A stretch of DNA of 64,000 nt from Acinetobacter towneri DSM 14962 = CIP 107472 (GCF_000368785.1 NZ_KB849690.1:60869-124868), one strand, 5' to 3'; numbered from the stretch's first letter, positions 1-9,693 are shown. Translations and numbers: made by a program. The notes: generated by a model not told the origin, from the letters alone.

Positions 1-1418
1 TCACACATCCGCATATTACTACGGACTATTCCGAAGCGTTGATGGAGTTCATTACTCCACCGCAAAGCAGCATTCAACACGCGCTTGATTATTTGCGAGA
101 TATTCATAGCGTGGTGCATCAACACTTAGGCGAAGGTGAAAAACTTTGGCCGCTGTCGATGCCATGTATGCTTGATGAAACCGATGACGGTATTCCACTG
201 GCGCAATATGGCAGCTCCAATATTGGGCGCTTTAAAACTTTGTATCGCCGTGGTTTAGGTGTGCGCTATGGTCGCCGTATGCAGACCATTTCAGGGGTGC
301 ATTATAATTTATCCTTCCCTGAACATTTATTTGCCGCCTTGCAACAACATGAAAGTGATGAGCAGCTCAAAGCACTGAGTTTGCAAGATTATCGTAGTCA
401 TCGTTATTTAGGTTTAATTCGTAACTTTATTCGTTTAACACCATTGGTGATGTTTTTAGTCGGTGCAAGTCCATCGGTTTGTCAGTGTTTTATGACGGGG
501 CGTGAACATCATTTGCTGCCGTTGTTAAGAGGCACGTTGTATTTACCGTATGCGACTGCATTGCGTATGGGTAACTTTGGCTATCAAAACTCGGCGCAGA
601 AAAAACTTGGTATTCATTACAATGATTTAACGGGTTATTTGGATGGTTTGCAAAAAGCCGTAAAAACCCCGTACTTGCCATTTAGCCGCTTAGGTTTAGA
701 TGATGCCACGGGTGAGCCAATTCAAATTAATGACCATGTGCTGCAAATTGAAAATGAGTACTACAGTTTGGTGCGCCCAAAACAAGTACCACAAGAAGGT
801 GAAACCCCATCTCAAGCACTTGCCAATCGTGGTATTGGTTATGTCGAATTACGCGCGGTAGATGTTAATCCGTATAGCCCAATTGGGATAGATGAACATA
901 CCGCAGGCTTTTTGGAAGTCTTAGCATTGTATTGTTTGTTGCAAGACAGCCCAACCTTGTTAGATGCGGAACAAAGCATCATCGAAAAAAATCAGGCCGA
1001 AGTGGTCAATCGTGGGCGTGCGCCAAATGCGCACATTCAAGAGAGCGATGTTAAAACCCCAATTGAAGCGTGGGGACAGCAGTATGTCACCGCCATGCAA
1101 CCTTTGGCTGCTTTACTCGACCAAAGTTATGCGACGCAGCTGTATTCTCAAGCTTTAGAACGCATGATGGTGCGTTTGCATGAAGTCGATGAAACTCTGT
1201 CGGCACACATGATTGCCGATACTATTCGTCATGGTGGTACGTGGGGCTTTGGCAGTTATATGGCACAGCAACATGCACATGCGTATGAACAACATACGCT
1301 TCGTCCTGAAACACAAACATATTTTGATGAAATTGCAGTGCAATCTATTCAGCAACAACAACAACTTGAACAAGCACAAGGTCTGAGTTTTGCAGACTAT
1401 GTCGCACAATATAGATAA
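1..1418 (+). CDS. gshA: Glutamate-cysteine ligase, 5' end cut by window
   Basis: Catalyses the first, ATP-dependent step of glutathione synthesis, joining glutamate and cysteine in the cytoplasm. The frame is open from base 3, and the residues before the first in-frame TTG/ATG (39/42), reading HITTDYSEALMEFITPP, match the conserved region that lies about 55-60 residues into E. coli GshA. The true start is therefore upstream of the window, and about 471 of an expected ~520 codons are visible. Other family stretches seen are WPLSMPC, QTISGVHYNLSFP and YVELRAVDVNPYSP. It is followed 18 bp later by dsbB on the same strand. The partner enzyme gshB lies at 22.7 kb, so the two glutathione genes are unlinked here. 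Confidence 0.95.
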   Translation, partial: THPHITTDYSEALMEFITPPQSSIQHALDYLRDIHSVVHQHLGEGEKLWPLSMPCMLDETDDGIPLAQYGSSNIGRFKTLYRRGLGVRYGRRMQTISGVHYNLSFPEHLFAALQQHESDEQLKALSLQDYRSHRYLGLIRNFIRLTPLVMFLVGASPSVCQCFMTGREHHLLPLLRGTLYLPYATALRMGNFGYQNSAQKKLGIHYNDLTGYLDGLQKAVKTPYLPFSRLGLDDATGEPIQINDHVLQIENEYYSLVRPKQVPQEGETPSQALANRGIGYVELRAVDVNPYSPIGIDEHTAGFLEVLALYCLLQDSPTLLDAEQSIIEKNQAEVVNRGRAPNAHIQESDVKTPIEAWGQQYVTAMQPLAALLDQSYATQLYSQALERMMVRLHEVDETLSAHMIADTIRHGGTWGFGSYMAQQHAHAYEQHTLRPETQTYFDEIAVQSIQQQQQLEQAQGLSFADYVAQYR

Positions 1419-1436
1419 CAGCTCAGAGATTTAAAC

Positions 1437-1970
1437 ATGCAATTGAGTTATCGTCTGCTAAGTGGTGTTTTATTTTTAGCCAGTGTCATTGGGATGACAT
1501 TTGCATTGTATTTGGAGCATGTGCAAGGTTTAGCGCCGTGTCCACTGTGCGTTTTTCAGCGGGTGGGCCTAATTGCATTGGGCTTGGTTTCACTGATTGC
1601 CTTTGTGCATAACCCTAAATCTAACGTGGTTAAGCGTATTTATGCGCTGTTCGGCAGTATTGGAATTTTATGGTCGGTGGGTGTGGCAGCACGTCATGTT
1701 TGGCTGCAAAACTTACCGCCTGATCAAGTGCCAAGCTGCGGCCCAGGACTGGATTATTTGGTAGATGCTTTACCCATGAAAGCTGTGTTGCAACAAGTGC
1801 TGTCGGGTTCAGGTGAATGTGCTGTGATTGATTGGACGTTCTTGGGGCAGTCTTTACCCGTGTGGTCATTGCTGTTCTTTAGCGTGTTGGCACTCATCAG
1901 TTTATGGCAATTGCTGCGTAACTATCCGTTTGTGGCATCGACTACATTTGGCAAAGTGAAGAAAAAATAA
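1437..1970 (+). CDS. dsbB: Disulfide bond formation protein B
   Basis: Inner-membrane quinone reductase that reoxidises the periplasmic thiol oxidase DsbA. The protein has 177 residues, the normal family length, with about four hydrophobic segments. The first periplasmic cysteine pair is C35-x-x-C38 (PCPLC), followed by FQRVG as in the family. The second pair is C101 and C128 in the second periplasmic loop. It directly follows gshA and is closed by a hairpin-plus-T terminator at 2005-2036, so the two may share a transcript. All four redox cysteines are present and nothing looks damaged. Confidence 0.95.
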   Translation: MQLSYRLLSGVLFLASVIGMTFALYLEHVQGLAPCPLCVFQRVGLIALGLVSLIAFVHNPKSNVVKRIYALFGSIGILWSVGVAARHVWLQNLPPDQVPSCGPGLDYLVDALPMKAVLQQVLSGSGECAVIDWTFLGQSLPVWSLLFFSVLALISLWQLLRNYPFVASTTFGKVKKK

Positions 1971-2004
1971 ATTCGGGCTACTTGCTCACTGAATTGATAA
2001 AAAT

Positions 2005-2036
2005 GCGCCATCTCAATGTAGATGGCGCTTTTTTAT
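2005..2036 (+). terminator. Intrinsic terminator after dsbB
   Basis: Perfect 9-bp stem GCGCCATCT / AGATGGCGC with a 6-nt loop, followed by TTTTTTAT. It lies 34 bp after the dsbB stop codon. Confidence 0.9.
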
Positions 2037-2112
2037 TTGTGTATTTAGGGGCTGTTGAAAATCCATCTACCAATCATCGTGTTGTAGCGTATTTTGAACT
2101 GTTTAGACTATG

Positions 2113-3444
2113 TTAGGTGAGCGCGATGCCTTCTAAGCTTGACCAATCACCAATAAACTCACGAATTTGCTGCTCTGGCACTTCTTCATGCGCAGGATAA
2201 AACCATTTCACCAATTGCTCTGCCACACTCGGATGATATTGCAACTGAAAATGGTTCAGACCATAGAACACAGCTTTGTGTGATTCAGGCAGTCTTAATT
2301 GAAACCGTGGGTTAGGGTGCTCCCCCAAAGCACTTTTTACACTGACCAAATAGTCGCCAATGACTTTGCGGGTCAGGTTCTGCTTTTTCTCGAACTCAAT
2401 ACTGCCTGCCACGAAATAAGCATTAATATGGGTTGGCAAAGGTGCAGGTTTGCGGTTGTCATCGACCTGTCCAATTCGTGCCTGATTATGTTCCCAGTCA
2501 TCATCTCGCACACTGCCATAGCGCAAATCTAAAATGCCGTTGCTGCGAATGTTGACCAAATGCCCGACAATTTTCACAATAGGAAAGCGACCTAATTTTT
2601 CCTGTAAATGGAAACCAAAACGCTCCAAAACAGCCCCATGATGTGGTGAACCCAAGCAGACCAGATTTTCGACCAAGTGAATCCAGTGCTGCAAATTTTG
2701 CTTACCGTAAAACAGCGCACTGCGCGACACCAAGCCACCCATGCTGTGCCCAATTAAATCAATACTGGTAATTTTAGGATGACGCTGAATTAAATCATCT
2801 AAGGTATTGGCAAGACTGCGGCCATTGGCAGAAATGCGACGCCCTGTATTGTAATTCAGATATAACATGGTGTTATGGTCACGTTGTGCCAGTAATTTTT
2901 CACCAAAACCACCAAATTGGTGTGTAGTCCAATCGAGGTGATTGCGGCATAAACCGTGCACAAAAATCACCACACGCCCAGACAAATCGCCTTGTTGGAC
3001 TTCGCCATAATGGTCATAGAGCACCATAGGTAAGGCGAGCGGATTTTGCTGTTCGAGTAGATAATCTCCCAATACGCCATTCAGTACACCGACTAAAAAA
3101 TGCAGGCTTGGTGTGAGTGCTTTGTCATGTAAGTTGGGAAATTGCGCAATAATTTGACGTAAACCTGGCGCAACAAAGTGATAGCCGTATTGTTGTAAGC
3201 TGTGAAAGGCAAACTTATACAGCTTTTGAAAAGTCGCGGTTTTTTGAAACTTTTGCGAGCGTTGTTCGCTCATGCCAAATACGCTGAGCAAAACTTCACG
3301 CTGAATGGTTTGAATCACTTCGCTCATCACGGCATTCAGGCGCGTGCTGACCAACTGTGCCAAGCCTTCTAAGATATCGGCCTGACTTGGAGGTGTACGG
3401 TCCCATCTACAATAGGTTTCATGCAGCGGTGTTAAACTTGGCAT
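2113..3444 (-). CDS. Alpha/beta hydrolase (lipase-like, GHSMGG)
   Basis: Serine hydrolase of the alpha/beta fold; the substrate is unknown. The 443-residue protein has an N-terminal ~150-residue region without recognisable motifs. A hydrolase core follows, with the oxyanion-type HG at 163-164 (FVHGL) and the nucleophile elbow GHSMGG with Ser234, then a PHHG motif (LGSPHHG) typical of PGAP1/lipase-type members. No signal peptide is evident, so it is probably cytoplasmic. The start is ATG at 3444, preceded on the minus strand by AAGGGG at a suitable distance. It is convergent with dsbB and separate from the hydrolase at 3744. Confidence 0.85.
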   Translation of the reverse strand: MPSLTPLHETYCRWDRTPPSQADILEGLAQLVSTRLNAVMSEVIQTIQREVLLSVFGMSEQRSQKFQKTATFQKLYKFAFHSLQQYGYHFVAPGLRQIIAQFPNLHDKALTPSLHFLVGVLNGVLGDYLLEQQNPLALPMVLYDHYGEVQQGDLSGRVVIFVHGLCRNHLDWTTHQFGGFGEKLLAQRDHNTMLYLNYNTGRRISANGRSLANTLDDLIQRHPKITSIDLIGHSMGGLVSRSALFYGKQNLQHWIHLVENLVCLGSPHHGAVLERFGFHLQEKLGRFPIVKIVGHLVNIRSNGILDLRYGSVRDDDWEHNQARIGQVDDNRKPAPLPTHINAYFVAGSIEFEKKQNLTRKVIGDYLVSVKSALGEHPNPRFQLRLPESHKAVFYGLNHFQLQYHPSVAEQLVKWFYPAHEEVPEQQIREFIGDWSSLEGIALT

Positions 3445-3743
3445 ACTGTGTTGCCCCTTGTGTTCCCATATACCGAACGCTTTATTTTTACTTGGGTTCG
3501 CGGTATAAACTCAAGGGTCTGTTGGCATTTCATGAATTTACAGGACTGTAAATTTTTAGATGAATTGTCACCAAACCCGATACTTTTATTTTATCGTGTT
3601 CATCTTGAACTACTTGTAAAATACCGATGAATGCCAAGATGTTCGCATCTTTTTGTCTAACAATTGCATTTTTCCATGAAAATTAAATTAAAAACGCAAA
3701 ATAAGTGCTGTATCAGCCAAAAATTGAATGGTGTTACTTAGAA

Positions 3744-4337
3744 ATGTCACGCATGAATTTAATTTATTTACATGGTTTTCAGAGCAGTCCTTTGTCCATG
3801 AAAGGGCAGCTATTGTATGCCTATGTGCAGCAGCATCGCCCTGATATTCAGATGCATTTGCCCGATTTAAATGCTCCACCTTTAGCGGTTTTGGCAAACG
3901 TATCGGCATTGATTCGACGTTTGCCCAATGTGGCATTGGTGGGCAGCAGTCTAGGCGGCTTTTATGCGACACAACTGGTCGCACAGCATCATGTGCCTGC
4001 TGTTGTGATTAACCCTGCTATGCGACCATGGCAATTGTTTCAGGACTTGTTTGGCGATGTGCTGCCCTATGTGGTACATCCGAACTGGAGCTTAACTGCA
4101 GCGCAATTGGATGACTTAGCAGACATTGCGTTGCCAGTTGCGCAAGATGCAGACAAAATATTGGTGTTATTGCAACAAGGCGATGAAGTTTTGGATTATC
4201 GTGAAGCGCAGCGTTATTATAGTGCTGCCTCACCTTCGGCCATGATCATGACTGAAGCGCACGGCAATCATGCCATGGATGATTTTGCAGACAAAATTCC
4301 GATGTTACTGCAATTTTTATCGGATTCCCTAGCTTAA
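3744..4337 (+). CDS. YqiA/YcfP-family alpha/beta esterase
   Basis: Small single-domain esterase of 197 residues, the normal size for YqiA. It opens with MNLIYLHGFQSSP, where LHGF forms the oxyanion region, and has the nucleophile elbow GSSLGG and a C-terminal catalytic His in EAHGNHAMDDF. ATG 3744 (MSRMNLIYL) or ATG 3753 (MNLIYL) is a better start than the upstream TTG at 3705, whose extra residues are unlike the family. In E. coli yqiA sits directly before parE, and here too parE follows after 14 bp. That conserved pairing supports the assignment and suggests a shared transcript. Confidence 0.88.
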   Translation: MSRMNLIYLHGFQSSPLSMKGQLLYAYVQQHRPDIQMHLPDLNAPPLAVLANVSALIRRLPNVALVGSSLGGFYATQLVAQHHVPAVVINPAMRPWQLFQDLFGDVLPYVVHPNWSLTAAQLDDLADIALPVAQDADKILVLLQQGDEVLDYREAQRYYSAASPSAMIMTEAHGNHAMDDFADKIPMLLQFLSDSLA

Positions 4338-4351
4338 GGAAACAGTACAAC

Positions 4352-6232
4352 GTGTCTCAATATACCGCTCAATCTCTTGAAGTTTTATCTGGTTTAGATC
4401 CAGTACGTCGTCGCCCGGGCATGTATACCGACACCACACGTCCAAACCATTTGGCGCAAGAAGTTATTGATAATGCGGTGGATGAAGCACTTGCAGGGCA
4501 TGCCAATAAAATTACCGTAAAAGTCTATAAAGATGGCTCTTTGTCGGTAGAAGACAATGGCCGTGGTATGCCTGTCGATATTCACCCAGAATACGGGCAA
4601 AGCGGGATTGAAATTATTCTGACCAAGCTGCATGCAGGCGGTAAGTTCAGCACCGACAACTACCAATTTTCGGGTGGTTTGCACGGGGTCGGTATTTCTG
4701 TAGTGAATGCCTTGTCCAGTCGGGTTGAAGTGACCGTACAGCGTCAGGGCAACCTGTATAAAATGGCTTTTGATCAGGGCGAAGCCGCTGCACCTTTAGA
4801 AGTCTTGGAAGGCAAAGCGCCAAAACGTGCTTCGGGTACGTTGGTACATTTCTGGCCTGAAGCTAAATATTTTGATTCACCTAAATTTGCGCTAAAAGCC
4901 TTAAAGCACAATTTAAAAGCCAAAGCGGTACTGGCTGCAGGTTTAGAAATTCATTACATTGATGAAATTAACGATGAAAAAATTGTCTGGCAGTTTGAAA
5001 ATGGTCTAGTCGACTATTTGATGGATGAGCTGGAAGATCGTGAGATTGTACCTGCTCCTGCTTTTGTGGCGACAGGTGAGGCAGAACGTGCTAGTGCAGA
5101 ATTTGCAATTTGTTGGAACGTAGAAGGTGGCGAGCAAATTCAGGAAAGTTATGTCAACTTGATTCCGACTGCGCAAGGCGGTACGCATGTCAATGGACTA
5201 CGTTCTGGTGTGACCGATGCTTTACGTGAGTTCTGTGAATTACGCAATTTATTGCCGCGCAATTTAAAGCTATCTGCCGAAGATGTTTGGGATGGGGTTA
5301 ACTACATTTTATCGTTAAAGTTCCAAGAGCCGCAGTTTTCTGGGCAGACCAAGGAGCGTTTATCGAGCCGTGAAGCGGCAAGCATTATGCAGAATATCGC
5401 CAAAGATGCTTTTGCCTTGTGGTTGAACCAAAATTCTGACATTGCCATGCAATTGGCAGAAATGGCAATTTCCAAAGCAGGTCGTCGTTTAAAAGCAGCG
5501 AAAAAAGTAGAACGTAAAAAAATCGTTTCAGGCCCAGCTTTGCCGGGTAAATTAGCCGACTGCGTGGGACAAACCCGTGAAGAATCGGAACTGTTTATTG
5601 TAGAAGGTGACTCTGCAGGTGGTTCTGCTAAGCAAGCGCGTGATAAAAACTTTCAGGCGATCATGCCAATTCGTGGAAAAATTTTAAATACGTGGGAAGT
5701 GTCTTCGGACGAGGTTTTGGGTTCGCAGGAGGTACACGATATTGCAATTGCGATTGGGGTTGACCCAGGTAGTGATGATTTATCTGAATTGCGTTACGGT
5801 AAGGTTTGTATTTTGGCCGATGCCGACTCAGATGGTTTACACATTGCCACTTTGCTGTGTGCTTTATTCGTGAAACATTTCCCAAGTTTGGTGGAAGATG
5901 GGCATTTATACGTCGCCATGCCGCCGTTATTCCGTATTGATGACGGTAAAGATGTGCATTATGCGCTAGATGAAGATGAGCTAGAAAATACGCTGAAAAA
6001 AGCCAAAACCAAAAATCCGCAAATTACCCGATTTAAAGGTTTGGGTGAGATGAATGCCAGTCAGTTACGTGAAACCACGATGGACCCAAATACACGCCGT
6101 TTGGTGCAATTGGATTTGGATGATAGTCATTTTACCGCGGGTTTATTGGATAAATTGCTGGCCAAAAAACGCTCTGCAGACCGTAAAGTGTGGTTAGAGC
6201 AGAAAGGTAATTTAGCCGATTTGGCGGTTTAA
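4352..6232 (+). CDS. parE: DNA topoisomerase IV subunit B
   Basis: ATPase subunit of topoisomerase IV, which decatenates daughter chromosomes together with ParC. It has 626 residues. The GHKL ATPase part shows EVIDNAVDEA, DNGRGMPVD and GGLHGVGISVVNALS. The toprim part shows EGDSAGGSAKQARD and DADSDGLHI, followed by the C-terminal FKGLGEMN motif. The start is GTG at 4352 with AAGGA upstream, and the alignment begins at the expected residue. It lies in tandem with the YqiA-like esterase, and a strong terminator follows. parC is not in the window. Confidence 0.97.
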   Translation: MSQYTAQSLEVLSGLDPVRRRPGMYTDTTRPNHLAQEVIDNAVDEALAGHANKITVKVYKDGSLSVEDNGRGMPVDIHPEYGQSGIEIILTKLHAGGKFSTDNYQFSGGLHGVGISVVNALSSRVEVTVQRQGNLYKMAFDQGEAAAPLEVLEGKAPKRASGTLVHFWPEAKYFDSPKFALKALKHNLKAKAVLAAGLEIHYIDEINDEKIVWQFENGLVDYLMDELEDREIVPAPAFVATGEAERASAEFAICWNVEGGEQIQESYVNLIPTAQGGTHVNGLRSGVTDALREFCELRNLLPRNLKLSAEDVWDGVNYILSLKFQEPQFSGQTKERLSSREAASIMQNIAKDAFALWLNQNSDIAMQLAEMAISKAGRRLKAAKKVERKKIVSGPALPGKLADCVGQTREESELFIVEGDSAGGSAKQARDKNFQAIMPIRGKILNTWEVSSDEVLGSQEVHDIAIAIGVDPGSDDLSELRYGKVCILADADSDGLHIATLLCALFVKHFPSLVEDGHLYVAMPPLFRIDDGKDVHYALDEDELENTLKKAKTKNPQITRFKGLGEMNASQLRETTMDPNTRRLVQLDLDDSHFTAGLLDKLLAKKRSADRKVWLEQKGNLADLAV

Positions 6233-6250
6233 GCTGATTTAATTTAGAAA

Positions 6251-6290
6251 AAGCATCCATTATTTCAAAAAAGTAATGGATGCTTTTTAT
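6251..6290 (+). terminator. Intrinsic terminator after parE
   Basis: 12-bp stem AAGCATCCATTA / TAATGGATGCTT with an 11-nt loop, then TTTAT. An A-run on the left arm means it could also act on the minus-strand gene that ends at 6309. Confidence 0.85.
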
Positions 6291-6308
6291 TGTAATTTTG
6301 ATTGGTGT

Positions 6309-7010
6309 TTATAATTCAATATTTTCAGGCCATAAAAAATATCCACCATATTGACTGGTTTTAAATTCTGCACCTACGTCTTTGCCTTGTTGAGTGAGTA
6401 TGTGCTTTCCAGCATCATTGATATTTAATAAGCCTTTTTCGGTAAAATGAGCCAACAATTCATTGGTTTTCATTTTATGTTTTGCTGCAAGTTTAGATGA
6501 TGTTAATTTACCAACATTATTGTCATTGGTTTCTTCAACAGATTCATTTGTTGGTTCGGCTTTCACTTCATCTAAACTAATTCTAACTTCATCACTAATA
6601 CGAATAATACGTTGCGCTTCTTCATAAGCATCTTTAAAGACATCTTGATCTTCATATTTGCGAATCAAAATGCCCATTTCGTTATTATTAATTTGGCTAA
6701 ATTCATAAAGATTTAGACTAGAAATAATACATTCAGATTCATTGAGATAGCATTTAGCATGTAAGTTTTTACAAAAACTGAGCCGAACAAAATCAAGTTT
6801 TTGCATCCATTTTATTTCATCAGGATGTAAATCACTTTTTCCATAAACGATTCGAATATCAATTTTGAGTCGATCTTTATCTTCAAGTAACTCTTTAATA
6901 CGGTCATTTAAACGTAAATATGGGCTAATTAAAATTAACCTTTCTTTGGCATTTTTTATCAGTTCTTCTAAGAAAAAATTGGTCGCGCTCGTATTTAAAA
7001 ACTTAGCCAT
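6309..7010 (-). CDS. Phospholipase D-like protein with winged-helix-like C-terminus
   Basis: A 233-residue protein with one PLD/HKD motif. His84-x-Lys86 (LHAKCYL) is followed by Glu91, where the family usually has Asp, and by SSLN at 97-100 in place of GSxN. One motif per chain suggests a dimeric phosphodiesterase of the Nuc/endonuclease type. Residues ~160-233 (SSKLAAKHKMKTNELLAHF, then ILTQQGKDVGAEF and WPENIE) resemble the helix-turn-helix tail of KilA-C type phage antirepressors. This is a pattern match only. The RBS GGAGGG lies just upstream of the ATG. The gene is AT-rich, alone between two terminators, and interrupts core genes, which suggests acquisition. A defence or DNA-processing role is inference. 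Confidence 0.7.
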   Translation of the reverse strand: MAKFLNTSATNFFLEELIKNAKERLILISPYLRLNDRIKELLEDKDRLKIDIRIVYGKSDLHPDEIKWMQKLDFVRLSFCKNLHAKCYLNESECIISSLNLYEFSQINNNEMGILIRKYEDQDVFKDAYEEAQRIIRISDEVRISLDEVKAEPTNESVEETNDNNVGKLTSSKLAAKHKMKTNELLAHFTEKGLLNINDAGKHILTQQGKDVGAEFKTSQYGGYFLWPENIEL

Positions 7011-7113
7011 TTAACCCTCCTCATTGTGTCTAAATTATTATGTCCTGAGTATAGCGAATTTATTTAGGTAATGATTTGATGATTAAAAATATTCTAAAAT
7101 TGAGGCGAAAAAA

Positions 7114-7134
7114 ATGGAGCATCTTGTGCTCCAT
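7114..7134 (-). terminator. Intrinsic terminator after the DASS transporter
   Basis: 8-bp stem ATGGAGCA / TGCTCCAT with a 5-nt loop. On the minus strand it is followed by TTTTTT, and it lies 13 bp past the stop of the gene ending at 7148. The T-run on the other side lets it work in both directions. Confidence 0.85.
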
Positions 7135-7147
7135 TTTTTATTGATCC

Positions 7148-8563
7148 TTAACTAAAGAACCAATATACAAATAATGAAATAATAAATACGCACATGACGT
7201 TCAACACCATGCCCACACTCATCATTTCACTTTGTTTAATTTGACCTGTACCAAATACAATCGCATTTGGTGGCGTTGCCACAGGTAACATAAAGGCACA
7301 CGATGCACCAATACCAATAATCACCACTAAAATTTCTTTTGGAATACCCATTTGGTCTGCAATTGCAGCAAATACAGGAACCAATAACGCAGCAGACGCT
7401 GTATTACTGGTAAATTCAGTTAAGAAAATAATGAAGATGGTCACCGCAAAAATCACTACCAATGGCGAAGTATCACCAAAGGTATTGGCAAGGGTTTGAC
7501 CCAATACCAAAGATGCGCCTGAATCTTTTAAGATCGCACTGAGGGTTAAACCACCACCGAACAGTAATAACACGCCCCAATCGGTATTTTCAGCCACTTG
7601 CTTCCAAGACGCAGTACCTAGCATAACCACTAAACATGCAGCAGTTAATGCAGTCCATGTATCGGGTTGGCTAATACCAAAGGTTTCGCTAAGTTTTTTA
7701 CCAAAAATCCACGCCACTGCAGTACATACGAATAAAATCATCGTTGCAACACGGGTTTTGGTCCAAGGAATTACTTCAGTTTCAAAATGAATTTTTTGAT
7801 TTAAATTTGGACGCAATACCAAATATAAGCTGACCAACATTGCTGGTAGCAAAATCAGCATCATTGGTAAACCAATTTTCATCCAGTCAGCAAAGTCATA
7901 GTCTAACGCTTTGGCTGCAATAGCGTTTGGTGGCGAACCTACCAACGTACCCAAACCACCTAAACTGGCAGAGTAGGCAATCCCCAATAAAATGAAAACG
8001 AAGGTTTTACGCTCTTTAGTGGCATCGAGGTGTGATAACAAACCCAGCGCCAACGGTAACATCATCGCCGCCGTGGCTGTGTTGGAAATCCACATCGACA
8101 ACGCAGCAGTGACAATAAAAATAGATAAAACCGAAATCCCCAAGTGACCGCCCGACATGGAAATAATCCACATCGCAATTTTACGATCCAGTTTCTGAAT
8201 GTGCAGTGCAGTCGCTAAAGCAAAACCACCAAAGAACAGGAAAATAACAGGATCGGCAAAAGTCGCCAATGCCTTGCTGGTGCTAATTGGCTCAAGCACT
8301 TTGCTGGCATTTTCTACAGGCATGCCCAAAATTACGGCAAGCACTGGCACCAAAAGCGCGGTAATGGTAATGTGTACAGCTTCGGTGAGCCATAAAATAC
8401 CAATAAAAAGCAACAGACTTAGACCCTTATTTGCATTTTCATCATAGGGCAAGACATTGTATAAACCGAAAGAGAGCAGGGCTGCAATTGCAACAATCAC
8501 CCAGGTCTTGATCAGTTCTTTTCGCTTAATATTGGCTGGCACTTCTATATGGTTATTTTCCAT
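7148..8563 (-). CDS. DASS/SLC13-family anion symporter
   Basis: Sodium-coupled di/tricarboxylate or sulfate transporter of the inner membrane. The 471-residue protein has many hydrophobic segments and two pseudo-symmetric SNT-type motifs: SNTATAAMMLP in the first half and SNTASAALLVP in the second. Both are characteristic of the family's substrate and sodium sites. SPPNAIA and TPPNAIV follow each half, as expected. The ATG at 8563 has GGAG upstream on the minus strand. It stands alone, with a terminator downstream. The substrate (succinate, malate, citrate or sulfate) cannot be told from sequence alone. Confidence 0.9.
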   Translation of the reverse strand: MENNHIEVPANIKRKELIKTWVIVAIAALLSFGLYNVLPYDENANKGLSLLLFIGILWLTEAVHITITALLVPVLAVILGMPVENASKVLEPISTSKALATFADPVIFLFFGGFALATALHIQKLDRKIAMWIISMSGGHLGISVLSIFIVTAALSMWISNTATAAMMLPLALGLLSHLDATKERKTFVFILLGIAYSASLGGLGTLVGSPPNAIAAKALDYDFADWMKIGLPMMLILLPAMLVSLYLVLRPNLNQKIHFETEVIPWTKTRVATMILFVCTAVAWIFGKKLSETFGISQPDTWTALTAACLVVMLGTASWKQVAENTDWGVLLLFGGGLTLSAILKDSGASLVLGQTLANTFGDTSPLVVIFAVTIFIIFLTEFTSNTASAALLVPVFAAIADQMGIPKEILVVIIGIGASCAFMLPVATPPNAIVFGTGQIKQSEMMSVGMVLNVMCVFIISLFVYWFFS

Positions 8564-8739
8564 AGAAGTTCACTCCGTCAAAAGGAATTAAAAGAAAAGA
8601 GGGAAGATTGGTCGATGCAAACGACCGAAGCAGTCTGAATAGACTGTTTTTTAAGCTGGTCTTAATTATAGGTGTAAATAATTATTTAAGCCAAAAAAAA
8701 TCTAAATAATTTTCCATTTGTTATGTTTATTGGTCTGAT

Positions 8740-9522
8740 TTATATCAATAAAGCAGGTGATGTTTGGATGATGAATAATCCTTGAGCAATCGCGTAAAGT
8801 GCCATAAAACCCAATAACGTAAATACAATCTGCTTAAATAATGTCTGGGAAATTTGTTTACGAATCAGACTGCCGATATACACCATCAGCATAGAGATGA
8901 TGCAAATCAGGGCTAAAACTTTTAATTGTATGTGGCTAAACTGTTGAATTACTGGATATAAAACTGCCAATTGAATGAGTTTGGAAATAATAAAGTTTAA
9001 GTTGCTAATCACCACAATATCGGTTTTGCTGTGTTGAGTGCTGAGTAAATACATCATTAGAAATGGTGCCATGGCATTGGTCGCACCACCAATCACACCT
9101 GCCAGCAAACCAAAAATCAGCATATTTTTGAGTGAGGCAGAAATTTGCAAAGGACGTTGTCGAAATTGATCGGCCACGTACAATAAAATCAGTACGCCCA
9201 TTGCCAATTTTAAATAACCTTCGTTCAGAATGAGCAGCAAACTGACGCCCAAATAGCTGCCAATCAGCGCACTGAAGATTAAACCCCAATATTTTTTGCA
9301 GTAGCCATATAAACTGCTGAATATAGATTGTGTGGCATCGCCCCGCAGCATGTAGATATTGAGAAGCAAACAGGGAATCAGAACCAAAGCAACCGCAGTA
9401 CTGAGTGGATATAACATCGCCACCGCAGCCGTACTGAGCATAGGAAAACCAAAACCGCTCATGCCATGCAAAATTGCAGCAATCGCACAAAACAGCAGAA
9501 TAATGAAATCGGTTTTTTGCAT
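8740..9522 (-). CDS. TauE/SafE-family membrane permease
   Basis: Inner-membrane protein of 260 residues with about seven or eight hydrophobic segments. It carries the family's N-terminal GMSGFGFPML stretch and the mid-protein GLLAGVIGGATNAMAPFLMMYL stretch (the glycine-rich repeat of the TauE/SafE fold, given here in two overlapping parts: GLLAGVIGGATNA and APFLMMYL). The family exports sulfite, sulfoacetate or related organic anions, but this member's substrate is unknown. It starts at ATG 9522 and is preceded by a terminator belonging to the tsx-like gene. No partner gene is seen next to it. Confidence 0.85.
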   Translation of the reverse strand: MQKTDFIILLFCAIAAILHGMSGFGFPMLSTAAVAMLYPLSTAVALVLIPCLLLNIYMLRGDATQSIFSSLYGYCKKYWGLIFSALIGSYLGVSLLLILNEGYLKLAMGVLILLYVADQFRQRPLQISASLKNMLIFGLLAGVIGGATNAMAPFLMMYLLSTQHSKTDIVVISNLNFIISKLIQLAVLYPVIQQFSHIQLKVLALICIISMLMVYIGSLIRKQISQTLFKQIVFTLLGFMALYAIAQGLFIIQTSPALLI

Positions 9523-9650
9523 GTGGGCTTCACAGTGCTTTTTATTTGAAATTTAACTCAATGTAGCGGAGTTTTGCGCTAAGTGCAAATGGGCTGCATG
9601 GTTATGAGCAAAGCATATTTATTGGAAACTATTTTAACGACCAATAAAAA

Positions 9651-9675
9651 AGCAAGACCGAGGTCTTGCTTTTTG
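9651..9675 (-). terminator. Intrinsic terminator after the Tsx-like gene
   Basis: Hairpin AGCAAGAC / GTCTTGCT with a CGAG loop, flanked by A5 on one side and T5 on the other, so it works in either direction. It lies 20 bp past the Tsx-like gene's stop. Confidence 0.85.
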
Positions 9676-9693
9676 AACAGCGAAAAATACAGC

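Noticed and set aside
3448..3630. Small frames between the two hydrolases (3445-3743)
   Set aside because: No RBS and no family match; this is the promoter region of both genes.
9005..9490. 161-residue minus-strand frame
   Set aside because: Out of frame inside the TauE-like permease, Cys/Trp-rich shadow.
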